A stretch of 64,000 nt of DNA, from the NCBI GenBank assembly GCA_937875275.1, contig CALNCC010000100.1:1-64000 (forward strand), read 5' to 3'. A program made the position numbers and the translations under genes. The notes under the pieces were generated by a model. It saw only the letters and a program-made list of their open reading frames with translations. It was not told the DNA's origin and made no database searches. Positions 36,148 to 44,991 of the stretch are shown in pieces (within the stretch, counting starts at the first letter, position 1; each line of letters starts with the position of its first letter). The stretch comes from an uncultured Dysgonomonas sp. GTDB taxonomy: Bacteria > Bacteroidota > Bacteroidia > Bacteroidales > Dysgonomonadaceae.

Positions 36148-36164
36148 GCACAGAGACTCTGTGC
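36148..36164. promoter_or_regulatory. Perfect 17-bp palindrome, candidate operator of the RND operon
   Basis: GCACAGAG-A-CTCTGTGC has two perfect 8-nt arms around a single base. It lies 92 nt upstream of the adaptor gene and 54 nt past the thiL stop. The one-base centre fits a dimeric repressor site better than a hairpin, and no T-tract follows on the minus strand. No regulator gene is adjacent. Confidence 0.45.
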
Positions 36165-36217
36165 ATTTAATATTATTTAATATATAAATGCCCCTTAGAG
36201 AAAAAACGATCAACTTT

Positions 36218-37252
36218 CTATTCGTTTCCCTCTAATGAATTCCAGCCTTGGGCTTTTAGTCCTATTTCGGTGTCGTCTCTTGAGATCAGACATTCCCCTA
36301 ACGATGGATTGGTTATGTTGCCTATTACACGAATCTCTTTTATCGCCGACACCTTGTCGTATAGGTGTAACGGAACGGTAAACAAAAGTTCATAGTCTTC
36401 TCCACCATTGAGGGCAACGGTAGTAACATTGAGGTTAAACTCTTCTGCCATCACCGCTGTTTGATAGTCGAGAGGTATGCGCTCTTCATATATGCGGCAG
36501 CCGACATTGCTCTGCTTACAGATGTGTTTGATGTCGGACGACAAACCGTCTGATACATCAATCATGGCAGTCGGTAAAATATCATTCTGAGCGAGAATGT
36601 CGATAATATCTTTTCTGGCTTCGGGTTTTAGCTGGCGTTCCAATATATATTCCTTTCCCGAAAAATCGGGTTGAAAATTATCTGCACCGGCAAATACCGT
36701 TTTCTCTCTTTCGAGCAACTGCAATCCCATATAGGCCGCGCCCAGATTGCCGGATACGCATATCAGATCATTCTCTTTTGCGCCATTGCGATAAATGATT
36801 TTCTCTTCCTCCGCTTCTCCGATACAGGTAATGCTGATTGTTAGCCCGGTCAAGGATGCCGAGGTGTCGCCTCCTACTAAGTCGACATTATATTTCTCGC
36901 ATGCCAATTGTATGCCGGCATATAATTCTTCGAGGTCTTCTACCGCAAATCGTTTCGAAACGCCTAAGGATACAGTTATCTGCCGGGGTTGCCCATTCAT
37001 GGCATATATGTCCGAAAAGTTGACAATCGCCGATTTGTATCCCAAGTGTCTCAAGGGGACATAGGTGAGGTCGAAATGTATCCCTTCGAGCAGAAGGTCT
37101 GTGGTAACAAGGGTTTTGAGCCCATCGTAAGACAATACAGCAGCATCGTCGCCGATTCCTTTTTGGGTACTTTTGTTGCTGATCTTGATGTTCTGTGTCA
37201 GATGATCGATCAATCCAAATTCGCCGTATTTGGCAATATCTGTCCGTTGCAT
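36218..37252 (-). CDS. thiL: Thiamine-monophosphate kinase
   Basis: Predicted protein of 344 aa of the PurM/ThiL fold: GEFGLIDHLTQ, GIGDDAAVL (ATP and metal Asp pair), TTDLLLEGIHFDL, VGGDTSAS, MIDVSDGLSSDIKHIC and ALNGGEDYELLFTV. It phosphorylates thiamine phosphate to thiamine diphosphate. No other thiamine gene and no TPP riboswitch is nearby. Its promoter region carries a triple 9-nt repeat containing two perfect -7 elements. Confidence 0.96.
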   Translation of the reverse strand: MQRTDIAKYGEFGLIDHLTQNIKISNKSTQKGIGDDAAVLSYDGLKTLVTTDLLLEGIHFDLTYVPLRHLGYKSAIVNFSDIYAMNGQPRQITVSLGVSKRFAVEDLEELYAGIQLACEKYNVDLVGGDTSASLTGLTISITCIGEAEEEKIIYRNGAKENDLICVSGNLGAAYMGLQLLEREKTVFAGADNFQPDFSGKEYILERQLKPEARKDIIDILAQNDILPTAMIDVSDGLSSDIKHICKQSNVGCRIYEERIPLDYQTAVMAEEFNLNVTTVALNGGEDYELLFTVPLHLYDKVSAIKEIRVIGNITNPSLGECLISRDDTEIGLKAQGWNSLEGNE

Positions 37253-37271
37253 AAGCTTAGAGGTATTCGTT

Positions 37272-37310
37272 TAAAGGTAACAAAGGTAACAAAGGTAGCA
37301 CAAGTTACAA
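37272..37310 (-). promoter_or_regulatory. Promoter of thiL with three tandem -7-like repeats
   Basis: Read on the minus strand, the 9-nt unit TACCTTTGT occurs twice in a row (from 37297 and from 37288), followed by TACCTTTAA (from 37279). The middle copy (37281-37288) has TTG exactly 19 nt upstream (37308-37310), giving a full Bacteroidota promoter. The first copy could give a second start 9 nt earlier. Confidence 0.6.
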
Positions 37311-37399
37311 TATTTTATCGTGTTACTATTACCTGCCTGAAGGCAAAATTCTTTCTTTCGGAGAAGACCGATTCCATATATTTCTTAACGAAAAAGAAC

Positions 37400-37407
37400 T
37401 ATATTTG
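37400..37407 (+). promoter_or_regulatory. -7 promoter element for ftsK
   Basis: TATATTTG, 44 nt before the ftsK ATG. ftsK is divergent from thiL. Confidence 0.5.
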
Positions 37408-37451
37408 TACCTCATTGGAGAATTGGTTCTCTGTGTATAGGATAGATAAAG

Positions 37452-39941
37452 ATGGCAAAGAAGAAAAAGGATAAAAAGAAAAAGCAGAACTCGGTTGCAG
37501 CTATTGTAGAGATGATAAAAAGAGATCGGACACGATTTCTACTTGGTGTAAGTGTTACTTTCATCGGATTATTCATCCTTCTGGGATGTATCTCGTTCTT
37601 CTTCACAGGCATGGCAGATCAGAGCCGGGTCTTGAATAAGTCTTTCTTTGAACTGGTATGGCACAAGCAACAAATAGACAATTGGGCGGGAGTGATAGGT
37701 GCATTCTTTTCTCAGACGATTGTGAATAAATGGTTTGGTATCTTTGGGCTTACGATTCCTGTTTTCTTCCTATTTGCCGGATTGCGCCTGATGCGGGTTA
37801 TTCATATCCGCGTGATCAAGTCGTTTCTCATATCATCGTTTTTCCTTATATGGGGTTCTGTGTTGTCATCATTCTTGTTGTCCCGTTTCTTGGGCGACAG
37901 CTATATATATTGGGGAGGAGGACACGGACAGTACATCGAGGGATTGTTGGAAAGAGCTCTTGGTATTCCCGGTGTTTTTATGCTGATAGTGCTTCTCTTT
38001 GTGTGTTTCATCGTTATAGTGAAAAAGACATCGGTCGGTTATATCCGCAATGCCCTTAGCAGACAAGAGAAACCAAAAGAAGAGGAGGACGATATGTTGC
38101 CTCTGTATTATGAAGAGGAACCCGAAGAGGAAGAGGAGGAAATCCCTCGCAAGAAATCGTTGTGGAGCAAGATAATATCTCTTTTCAGACGGAAGAAAAA
38201 GCCGACGACAGACGAAGGAGATGAGAACGAAACGGTCTCAGATGCAGCAAAAAACAAGGAAGAAGACGCGTTCCCGTTTACGGTAACGTCTCCTGCTGCA
38301 CAATCGTCAGACGATTTTGAAATTATAGTGCCCAACGAAGAGGAATATGTTGTTCCTCAATCCCGAAAAGAAAACGTAGAGGATGTCGGTGATTTTCCGG
38401 CAGTGCCTGACGATGATAGTTTCGGGGTGGAAGAGCTTGAGGAGTATGATCCGACCAAAGATTTGTCAAGCTTCCGTTTTCCGTCGATGGACTTATTGAA
38501 GATTTATGATTCGACAGGAAAAGGCGTGGACATGGATGAGCAGAATGCGAATAAGAATAAGATTATAACCACGTTGCTCAACTACGGGATAGAGATAACC
38601 TCGATAAAAGCAACAGTTGGTCCTACCATAACTTTGTACGAAATAGTACCGAAAGCGGGAGTCCGTATATCTAAAATCCGAAATCTGGAAGACGATATCG
38701 CTTTGAGCCTTTCGGCGTTGGGTATCCGTATCATTGCGCCTATGCCGGGCAAGGGAACGATAGGGATAGAGGTTCCGAACAAAGACCCTCAGATAGTTTC
38801 TATGCAGTCGGTGATTGCCTCGAAACGCTTTCAGGAGTGTACGTATGATCTTCCGGTTGCGCTGGGACGAACTATAACGAATGATATTTTCATGTTCGAC
38901 CTGTGCAAGATGCCCCACTTGCTTGTTGCCGGAGCTACGGGACAGGGTAAATCGGTAGGACTGAACGCGATCATTACTTCCCTGCTATACAAGAAACATC
39001 CTGCCGAAATGAAGATGGTGCTTGTAGACCCCAAGATGGTGGAGTTTAATATTTATTCTACCATCGAGAAACATTATCTCGCAAAACTTCCTGATGCAGA
39101 GAAAGCAATCATTACGGATGTAACCAAGGTAACGCAGACCCTGCACTCGCTGACAAAGGAGATGGATGATCGTTACGAATTGCTGATGAATGCCGGAGTG
39201 AGGAACATAAAAGAGTATAACGAAAAATTCAAAAAGCGCAGATTGAACCCGTTAAAGGGGCACAAGTTCTTGCCATATATAGTAGTCATCATAGATGAGT
39301 TTGGCGACCTGATAATGACTGCCGGAAAAGAGATAGAAATGCCAATTGCACGTATTGCTCAGAAAGCGCGTGCGGTGGGGATGCATATGGTGATAGCTAC
39401 ACAGCGCCCGACGACGAACATCATTACGGGAACAATCAAAGCCAACTTCCCGGCTCGTATGGCCTTCCGTGTAACATCGCAAATAGACTCGCGCACGATA
39501 CTCGACACATCGGGTGCAAATCAGCTTATCGGACGAGGAGATATGTTGTTCTCGCAAGGCAGCGATCTGATTCGTATACAGTGTGCATTTGTGGATACGC
39601 CAGAGGTGGAAGAAATAACTCAATACATCGGCAAACAGCAAGGATATGGTCACGCCTTCGACTTGCCGGAATATATACCTGAAGGTGGAGAGGATAAATT
39701 GGGATCAATAGACTTGGGAGACAGAGACTCGTTGTTCGAAGAAGCGGCTCGTCTGATTGTTGTTCATCAACAAGGGTCGACATCGCTCATCCAGCGTAAA
39801 TTCTCGATAGGGTATAACCGCGCCGGCAGACTGATGGATCAGTTAGAAGCCGCAGGTATCGTAGGTCCGGTACAAGGCAGCAAGCCGCGCGATGTGTTGA
39901 TTATGGACGAATACAGTCTTGAGCAAAAACTGAACGCTTAA
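37452..39941 (+). CDS. ftsK: DNA translocase FtsK
   Basis: Predicted protein of 829 aa. A lysine-rich start is followed by four membrane helices within the first 200 residues, then a long acidic linker (about 205-340, rich in E and D), the alpha/beta motor and a C-terminal gamma winged helix. The Walker A motif is GATGQGKSVGLNA, Walker B is VVIIDEFGDLIM, and the gamma domain contains STSLIQRKFSIGYNRAGRLMDQLE, the region that reads KOPS polarity sites. FtsK couples septum closure with chromosome dimer resolution by pumping DNA to the XerCD/dif complex. Confidence 0.98.
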   Translation: MAKKKKDKKKKQNSVAAIVEMIKRDRTRFLLGVSVTFIGLFILLGCISFFFTGMADQSRVLNKSFFELVWHKQQIDNWAGVIGAFFSQTIVNKWFGIFGLTIPVFFLFAGLRLMRVIHIRVIKSFLISSFFLIWGSVLSSFLLSRFLGDSYIYWGGGHGQYIEGLLERALGIPGVFMLIVLLFVCFIVIVKKTSVGYIRNALSRQEKPKEEEDDMLPLYYEEEPEEEEEEIPRKKSLWSKIISLFRRKKKPTTDEGDENETVSDAAKNKEEDAFPFTVTSPAAQSSDDFEIIVPNEEEYVVPQSRKENVEDVGDFPAVPDDDSFGVEELEEYDPTKDLSSFRFPSMDLLKIYDSTGKGVDMDEQNANKNKIITTLLNYGIEITSIKATVGPTITLYEIVPKAGVRISKIRNLEDDIALSLSALGIRIIAPMPGKGTIGIEVPNKDPQIVSMQSVIASKRFQECTYDLPVALGRTITNDIFMFDLCKMPHLLVAGATGQGKSVGLNAIITSLLYKKHPAEMKMVLVDPKMVEFNIYSTIEKHYLAKLPDAEKAIITDVTKVTQTLHSLTKEMDDRYELLMNAGVRNIKEYNEKFKKRRLNPLKGHKFLPYIVVIIDEFGDLIMTAGKEIEMPIARIAQKARAVGMHMVIATQRPTTNIITGTIKANFPARMAFRVTSQIDSRTILDTSGANQLIGRGDMLFSQGSDLIRIQCAFVDTPEVEEITQYIGKQQGYGHAFDLPEYIPEGGEDKLGSIDLGDRDSLFEEAARLIVVHQQGSTSLIQRKFSIGYNRAGRLMDQLEAAGIVGPVQGSKPRDVLIMDEYSLEQKLNA

Positions 39942-39949
39942 ATAACCGT

Positions 39950-40726
39950 TTAATATAATAGAGAGCCGTCTATCGTATCGTCTTTGTGGATGAATATATA
40001 GTCGGCTTTTATTCTTTTCAGCAGTTCGCTTTTGTCGGTCAGCTTTCCTTTATATAGCTTGTACGGAGTATAACCGATGGATGCGAAAAGGTCTATCATT
40101 ACAGTTTCGTTTTCGCCCCATACCTCCACTTGCACTTTGGGTTTGTGCTGCTCTATGATTGGTTTCATGTTAGACAAGACGATGTACTCAAGCCCTTCGA
40201 TATCACATTTTATAAAGTCTATTTTCTCCATGTCGGCAAAGAGTTTGTTCGGAATTTTCATCTCAGCATCGAATTTGAAATCCTGCTCTTCAAAGTCTCC
40301 GTCTCTTTGCTTGTCATAGACGTGAGGCAATCCCGTGTTCAGATATCCGTTGTTCGATTTCGTAACCAAAGTGATCAGCTTCTCCTCATCTCCCAAAGCA
40401 TAGGGATATAAAACGATGTTCTTTGTATTCTTTGTTGCCAGCTTGAATACCTCGTTGTATATCTTGATAGGCTCTACAGCATATACTTTTCCGCTTTTTC
40501 CTACCCATTTCGAAAACAGTTTGGAGTAATATCCCAGATTTGCACCTATGTCGATCACATAGTCTCCTTCGTTGATGAGCTTGCGATCGAAATAGTGATA
40601 GCTGTATGATGGATTATTTCTGAGTAACCCAAGACTATATGAAGTAAAAAATCCTCTTTGCATCAATCTCAGATAACCTTTAGTACCCAATAGCTTGAAT
40701 GCCGCTTTCTTTATTATTTTTATCAT
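39950..40726 (-). CDS. FkbM family methyltransferase
   Basis: Predicted protein of 258 aa with a class I SAM-binding loop (YVIDIGANLGYYSKLF), an acidic residue at the next strand (VYAVEPIKI), and the FkbM hallmark FIKCDIEGLEYIVLSNM. Members O-methylate sugars in polysaccharides and natural products. It is convergent with ftsK, only 8 nt between stops. The flippase gene at 27.7 kb is the only other glycan-export gene in the window, so a surface-glycan role is conjecture. Confidence 0.9.
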   Translation of the reverse strand: MIKIIKKAAFKLLGTKGYLRLMQRGFFTSYSLGLLRNNPSYSYHYFDRKLINEGDYVIDIGANLGYYSKLFSKWVGKSGKVYAVEPIKIYNEVFKLATKNTKNIVLYPYALGDEEKLITLVTKSNNGYLNTGLPHVYDKQRDGDFEEQDFKFDAEMKIPNKLFADMEKIDFIKCDIEGLEYIVLSNMKPIIEQHKPKVQVEVWGENETVMIDLFASIGYTPYKLYKGKLTDKSELLKRIKADYIFIHKDDTIDGSLLY

Positions 40727-40908
40727 TATGGTATTCGTTGTAAAAAAGAACTTCCAAAAATAAGAAGTTTAATCAGATTAATGTTCCTATTCGAGACAAA
40801 AAGAAATACTTAGTTGTGGAAAAGAAGGCACGAAAGTAAATTTTGGTAATAGAGATATCAAAAATTTATTGTACTTTGAACGCTCAAAATAAAACCTCGA
40901 AATAGACC

Positions 40909-42570
40909 ATGAAACATTTGACGAAAATCAGTATCTCTTTTTTCCTTTTGTCCATATTTTGTATGCCTCTGATCGGAGGGGAAATAAAAATCAAAGTAAC
41001 AAAAAAGTACCTGAATCTGCCCGTGTCGCATCAGGTAGAACGAGGGCGAATGTCGTTAGAGGTGGACGGCAAAGAAGACCACTCGTTTGTGATTCGCTTG
41101 GCTGAGGCAGAGGCTGACTATTGGGTGTTCTGCGATATGACTCCTTTCAAGGGGAAAACGATTACGATAAAATATGACGGCAAAGATGCCGGATTAAACA
41201 AAATATACCAAGATGATGAAATAGAAGGGCAGTCAACACTGTATGCAGAGAAAAACCGCCCACAGTTTCATTTCACACCACAGCGCGGATGGGTAAACGA
41301 CCCCAATGGGCTGATATATTATGAAGGTAAATATCATCTTTTCTTCCAGCACAACCCGTATGAACGGGATTGGGAGAATATGCACTGGGGACACGCCGTG
41401 AGCACCGACCTTGTGCATTGGGAGCAATTGCCCGTAGCCCTATATCCCGACCATTTGGGAACAATGTATTCGGGATCGGCAGTAATAGACTATAACAATA
41501 CTGCGGGATACAATAAGGGGAATAAGCCTGCGATGATTGCCTTCTACACGGCGGCAGCTTCCGACAGGCAGACGCAATGTATGGCGTATAGCCTCGATGA
41601 GGGGATCACTTGGACTAAATATGATAAGAATCCGTTGATAGATTCGAAAGAGATATGGAACAGTGTTGATACCCGCGACCCGAAAGTGTTTTGGTATGCA
41701 CCGTCCAAGCACTGGGTGATGGTGTTGAACGAACGCGACGGACATTCGATATACACATCAAACAACCTAAAAGAGTGGACTTATCAGAGTCACGTAACCG
41801 GATTTTGGGAATGCCCCGAGTTGTTTGAACTGCCGATAGACGGCGATCAGAATAATAAGAAATGGGTAATGTATGGTGCTTCGGGCGCATATATGCTCGG
41901 CAGTTTCGATGGAAAAGTATTTACTCCCGAAGCGGGAAAATATTACTATACCGCCGGCAGAATATATGCTGCACAAACATATTCTAACATACCGAAAGAA
42001 GACGGGCGTGTGATTCAGATCGGATGGGGACGAGTGAGTCATCCCGACATGGCATTCAATGGAATGATGTTATTACCAACCCAGTTGACACTGAAAACAA
42101 CGAAAGATGGACCGAGACTATACAGTATGCCTGTGAAAGAGGTGGAGCAATTATTCACTTCGGTAAAAAAATGGACAGCGTTGTCATCTAAGGATGCGAA
42201 CGATAAACTCAAAGAATTTTACGATGCTGATCGTCTCCGCATCAAAACAACAATAAAACTCTCACATGCAACAAATGCAGGCTTCAATCTGTTTGGGCAA
42301 CAGATGATAGGTTACGACATGAACAACAACATGCTGAACGGGATGTTCTATTCTCCGCAAGATATGACCAGCATGGAGTTGACCGCCGATATATACATCG
42401 ACCGCACATCCATAGAGGTTTTTATAGATGGAGGCGCTTACTCTTACTCGATGGAAAGACGCCCGGATAAGAATAACAAGGAAGGACTCCATTTTTGGGG
42501 AAATAATATTGAAGTGAAGAACGTCGAAGTGTTTTCTGTAAAATCTATTTGGGACTCAGCGAAAAAATAA
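40909..42570 (+). CDS. Secreted GH32 beta-fructosidase (levanase/inulinase-like)
   Basis: Predicted protein of 553 aa. A signal peptide (about 1-23) is followed by a 90-residue N-terminal beta-sandwich of the kind found before Bacteroidota GH32 enzymes. The five-bladed propeller holds the GH32 motifs: WVNDPNG (128-134, nucleophile D131), the transition-state stabiliser RDP (256-258) and ECP (301-303, acid/base E301). A C-terminal beta-sandwich begins around residue 420. It releases fructose from fructans or sucrose outside the cytoplasm. There is no SusCD pair or fructokinase beside it, so it is not in a canonical fructan locus. A 100-bp imperfect copy of its 3' end lies 725 bp downstream. 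Confidence 0.95.
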   Translation: MKHLTKISISFFLLSIFCMPLIGGEIKIKVTKKYLNLPVSHQVERGRMSLEVDGKEDHSFVIRLAEAEADYWVFCDMTPFKGKTITIKYDGKDAGLNKIYQDDEIEGQSTLYAEKNRPQFHFTPQRGWVNDPNGLIYYEGKYHLFFQHNPYERDWENMHWGHAVSTDLVHWEQLPVALYPDHLGTMYSGSAVIDYNNTAGYNKGNKPAMIAFYTAAASDRQTQCMAYSLDEGITWTKYDKNPLIDSKEIWNSVDTRDPKVFWYAPSKHWVMVLNERDGHSIYTSNNLKEWTYQSHVTGFWECPELFELPIDGDQNNKKWVMYGASGAYMLGSFDGKVFTPEAGKYYYTAGRIYAAQTYSNIPKEDGRVIQIGWGRVSHPDMAFNGMMLLPTQLTLKTTKDGPRLYSMPVKEVEQLFTSVKKWTALSSKDANDKLKEFYDADRLRIKTTIKLSHATNAGFNLFGQQMIGYDMNNNMLNGMFYSPQDMTSMELTADIYIDRTSIEVFIDGGAYSYSMERRPDKNNKEGLHFWGNNIEVKNVEVFSVKSIWDSAKK

Positions 42571-42573
42571 ATA
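42476..42573 (+). repeat. Direct repeat, copy 1 (3' end of the GH32 gene)
   Basis: The last 95 or so bases of the GH32 gene, including its stop codon. They recur imperfectly at 43202-43304, and the two copies bracket the DUF2975 gene. Confidence 0.85.
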
Positions 42574-42741
42574 CGAAGAGCTAAGTTCTGACAATGTTTA
42601 AAACGCTGATGTGGAATTGGATTACCAAGGGAAGTGATGTGTCTGATGAATTTTTGTGTATTAGCTTGATGTTCTGTAGATGAGGTTATAAACAGGCTTC
42701 TCGAAAAAGAGGAAGAAGAGTATCATAACATATAAATCATT

Positions 42742-43203
42742 ATGAAAAGAGTTTTAACCATATTTCTCCAAATAGTCATCCTGCTTGTTGGGGTTGTAGT
42801 CTTTGCCTTTTTGATTTGGTTCCCTTTAGTCGAAGGCAGAGCCGCAAACTTAGACTTGTTTAGTATCTACTTTGACCCGTTCATATTGTATGTATACATT
42901 ACATCAATCGTCTTTTTTATTGGAATGTACAAGGCGTTTAAATTATTTGGATATATCCGACAAAATAAACATTTCTCTCAAAATTCTGTTGAGGCTTTAA
43001 AGAGCATCAAATATTGCGCAATCGTATTAAGCCTTTTGATTGTGATGGCTGGAGTATACATAAAAATATTTCATAATAAAGAAGATGATCCCGCAGGTTT
43101 TCTTGCAATTTGTGCTCTGGCAACTTTTGTTTCTATCTTATTTGCAATTGTTGCCGCAATATTTGAAAAGAAGTTTTATTTGGATACAGACGAGCCTGAA
43201 TAA
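42742..43203 (+). CDS. DUF2975-like four-helix membrane protein
   Basis: Predicted protein of 153 aa with four hydrophobic segments (about 7-30, 47-70, 95-115, 127-147) and a charged stretch between the second and third (FGYIRQNKHFSQNSVEALKSIKYCAIV), the pattern of the DUF2975 family. Function unknown. DUF2975 genes usually precede a small XRE-type (YozG-like) regulator gene; none is here. Instead its stop codon runs straight into a duplicated piece of the GH32 gene, which suggests that the gene was inserted or rearranged into this place. Confidence 0.7.
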   Translation: MKRVLTIFLQIVILLVGVVVFAFLIWFPLVEGRAANLDLFSIYFDPFILYVYITSIVFFIGMYKAFKLFGYIRQNKHFSQNSVEALKSIKYCAIVLSLLIVMAGVYIKIFHNKEDDPAGFLAICALATFVSILFAIVAAIFEKKFYLDTDEPE

Positions 43204-43304
43204 GGGGAAGAACTCCATCCCTTTTTGGGGGAGAGAATAATATTGAAGTGAAGAACGTCGAGGAGTTTTCTGTAAAATCTATTTGGAACTCGGCGGAAAA
43301 ATAA
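43202..43304 (+). pseudogene. Remnant copy of the GH32 gene 3' end (direct repeat, copy 2)
   Basis: About 100 bp that align with 42476-42573: shared runs include AATATTGAAGTGAAGAACGT and TGTAAAATCTATTTGG, and it ends in a stop in the corresponding place. It differs by several substitutions and by small insertions (CCATCC for CCAT; GGGAGAGAATAAT for GGAAATAAT) that break the frame. No further GH32 sequence precedes it, so it cannot be a functional gene. Confidence 0.85.
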
Positions 43305-43309
43305 AAAAA

Positions 43310-43393
43310 CAGATCGTGTGTTTAGCAAATATCGAATAAATGTGTTAATTTCACAGAGTAAAGAGTTATGTTAAACACACAAAACACAATCTG
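43310..43393 (+). repeat. Inverted repeat in the leader of the 43.4-kb gene
   Basis: GTGTGTTTA (43316-43324) pairs perfectly with TAAACACAC (43372-43380), and CAGAT at 43310 pairs with ATCTG at 43389-43393. The second arm ends 2 nt before the ATG, so a leader hairpin could cover the start region. Confidence 0.45.
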
Positions 43394-43395
43394 TC

Positions 43396-44955
43396 ATGAA
43401 CGTCAAAACCCTGAAGGTCATATTTGTGATCGTAAGCCTATTTGTATCCATCGTCGCCAAAGCCGGTGATATTGTTATAGAGAATCCTCCATTTACTGTT
43501 TGCACGGTCTTCAACCTCGAAATAGATAAAGTGAAGATAACGGAAAAAGAGACCCTCATTACATTCTCGTATTATTTTCCGAAAGAGCATACCGAGTTTT
43601 CATTAGACAGGAAATCATTTTTGGCTGTCGGAGAGAAACAACTTCCGATACAATCGTCGACAATCAAACTCAACCAAAAATATACGAAAGGTAAGGGCAA
43701 AGAGAATGTATTGACATTTTCGTTGAAGTTTGATCCCATCGACCCATCAACAGAAAAAATAGACTTCTTGGAAAGCCTCGAGGATGTCGGAACACGTTTT
43801 TGGGGAATAGAACTGAAATCTAAAACGATCACCACGCGGGAAGAAGTGCCACAGTTGATACGAGAACAAGCAGAGAACAAAGCCGACACGACAAGCCTTC
43901 GGGCAGAGCCGTTTAACAAAAACGTTGCCATTCTCAGAGGCAAATTGTACGGCTTCACACCCGATATGCAATTTAAAGCAATGTTCTTAAGATCCGATGT
44001 TCTTCAGCAAGAAACAGGGTTTAATGATATCAGGCTGACTACGATACAAGAAAACGGAGAATGGAGGATTGGAGTTCCTCTGACAACAACGCAAGCTGTA
44101 CATATAACCATATTGGGGCAAAACTATACGGTAGTGCTTTCTCCGGGCGAAACATCGCAATTGCACTTCGATCTGCAACAACGTTGTGCCAATGATTCTC
44201 GCAACAGAACCGATATGGAGAAAGAGAAAGACTATATGTTCTTCTTAGGTGCTAATGCGGATATAAATAATCAGATCAACACTTACAAGATGATCCCCTA
44301 TGTTGATCCGGGCAGCATGACCAACCGCGATCATTCGGATATGAAACAGAAGCAGTTTGCTAATATGACAGCGAATGAATATAGGGATTATATATTTACC
44401 CGATTGGAAGAAGATGTAAAATACGTAGAAGAAAATACAGTAAACAAAAGGGGGCAGGATTTCATCAAACTACATCTTCGTCAGTTAGCGATGATACAGT
44501 TGTCGACTCCGATCCCCAATATAGAAGGGTCGTTCACTCAGTTTATCAATAAGAGTTTGACGGGTTATGTTGCGCCAAGAATAAATCTGAGATACTACTC
44601 TTTCTACAACATATTAGATGTAAACAATCCTGTCAACATGTTCGGGCTGAGGTGCTCCGAAATGATATCTTCCATAAACAGGATGGCGGCTATGGGTGGT
44701 CATCCCGTAGAAATGTTTGTGATGAATCCCGATGAGAGAGAGAAAGATGTTTTGACAAAAATGTCAGCCTTGCTTGGTACCGGCAATGGTTTTGTTTTCG
44801 ATATGCTTGTTGCTCAGGAGATGCTTTCTCGTGTGGGGCATGGTGCCGATTTGGATGCCAGCCGTCTCCAGATGCTTGATAATATGGCTGATCCATTCTA
44901 CAAAACATATATAGAGCGGTTTGCTCAGGACATAAAAGAATACGGCTCGAAATAA
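43396..44955 (+). CDS. Exported protein of unknown function
   Basis: Predicted protein of 519 aa with a signal peptide (MNVKTLKVIFVIVSLFVSIVAKA). Residues about 24-150 are beta-rich. After a short linker, residues 170-260 look like a second beta domain (VAILRGKLYGFTPDMQFKAMF, then WRIGVPLTTTQAVHITILGQNYTVVLSPGE). The rest is helical. The order resembles the N-terminal part of large Bacteroidota TlpA/thioredoxin-like periplasmic proteins, but there is no CxxC and no thioredoxin domain, and no trace of one follows before folD. It could be a truncated relative or a separate family. I do not recognise it firmly. Confidence 0.7.
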   Translation: MNVKTLKVIFVIVSLFVSIVAKAGDIVIENPPFTVCTVFNLEIDKVKITEKETLITFSYYFPKEHTEFSLDRKSFLAVGEKQLPIQSSTIKLNQKYTKGKGKENVLTFSLKFDPIDPSTEKIDFLESLEDVGTRFWGIELKSKTITTREEVPQLIREQAENKADTTSLRAEPFNKNVAILRGKLYGFTPDMQFKAMFLRSDVLQQETGFNDIRLTTIQENGEWRIGVPLTTTQAVHITILGQNYTVVLSPGETSQLHFDLQQRCANDSRNRTDMEKEKDYMFFLGANADINNQINTYKMIPYVDPGSMTNRDHSDMKQKQFANMTANEYRDYIFTRLEEDVKYVEENTVNKRGQDFIKLHLRQLAMIQLSTPIPNIEGSFTQFINKSLTGYVAPRINLRYYSFYNILDVNNPVNMFGLRCSEMISSINRMAAMGGHPVEMFVMNPDEREKDVLTKMSALLGTGNGFVFDMLVAQEMLSRVGHGADLDASRLQMLDNMADPFYKTYIERFAQDIKEYGSK

Positions 44956-44966
44956 GTATCGAGCCG
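44943..44966 (-). terminator. Possible terminator of folD
   Basis: Perfect 8-bp stem CGGCTCGA/TCGAGCCG with an 8-nt loop, lying across the last codons of the convergent gene. On the minus strand TATTCTTTTAT follows, a modest T-tract. Confidence 0.4.
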
Positions 44967-44991
44967 CAAATAACAGTCTGGGAGTTATCTA

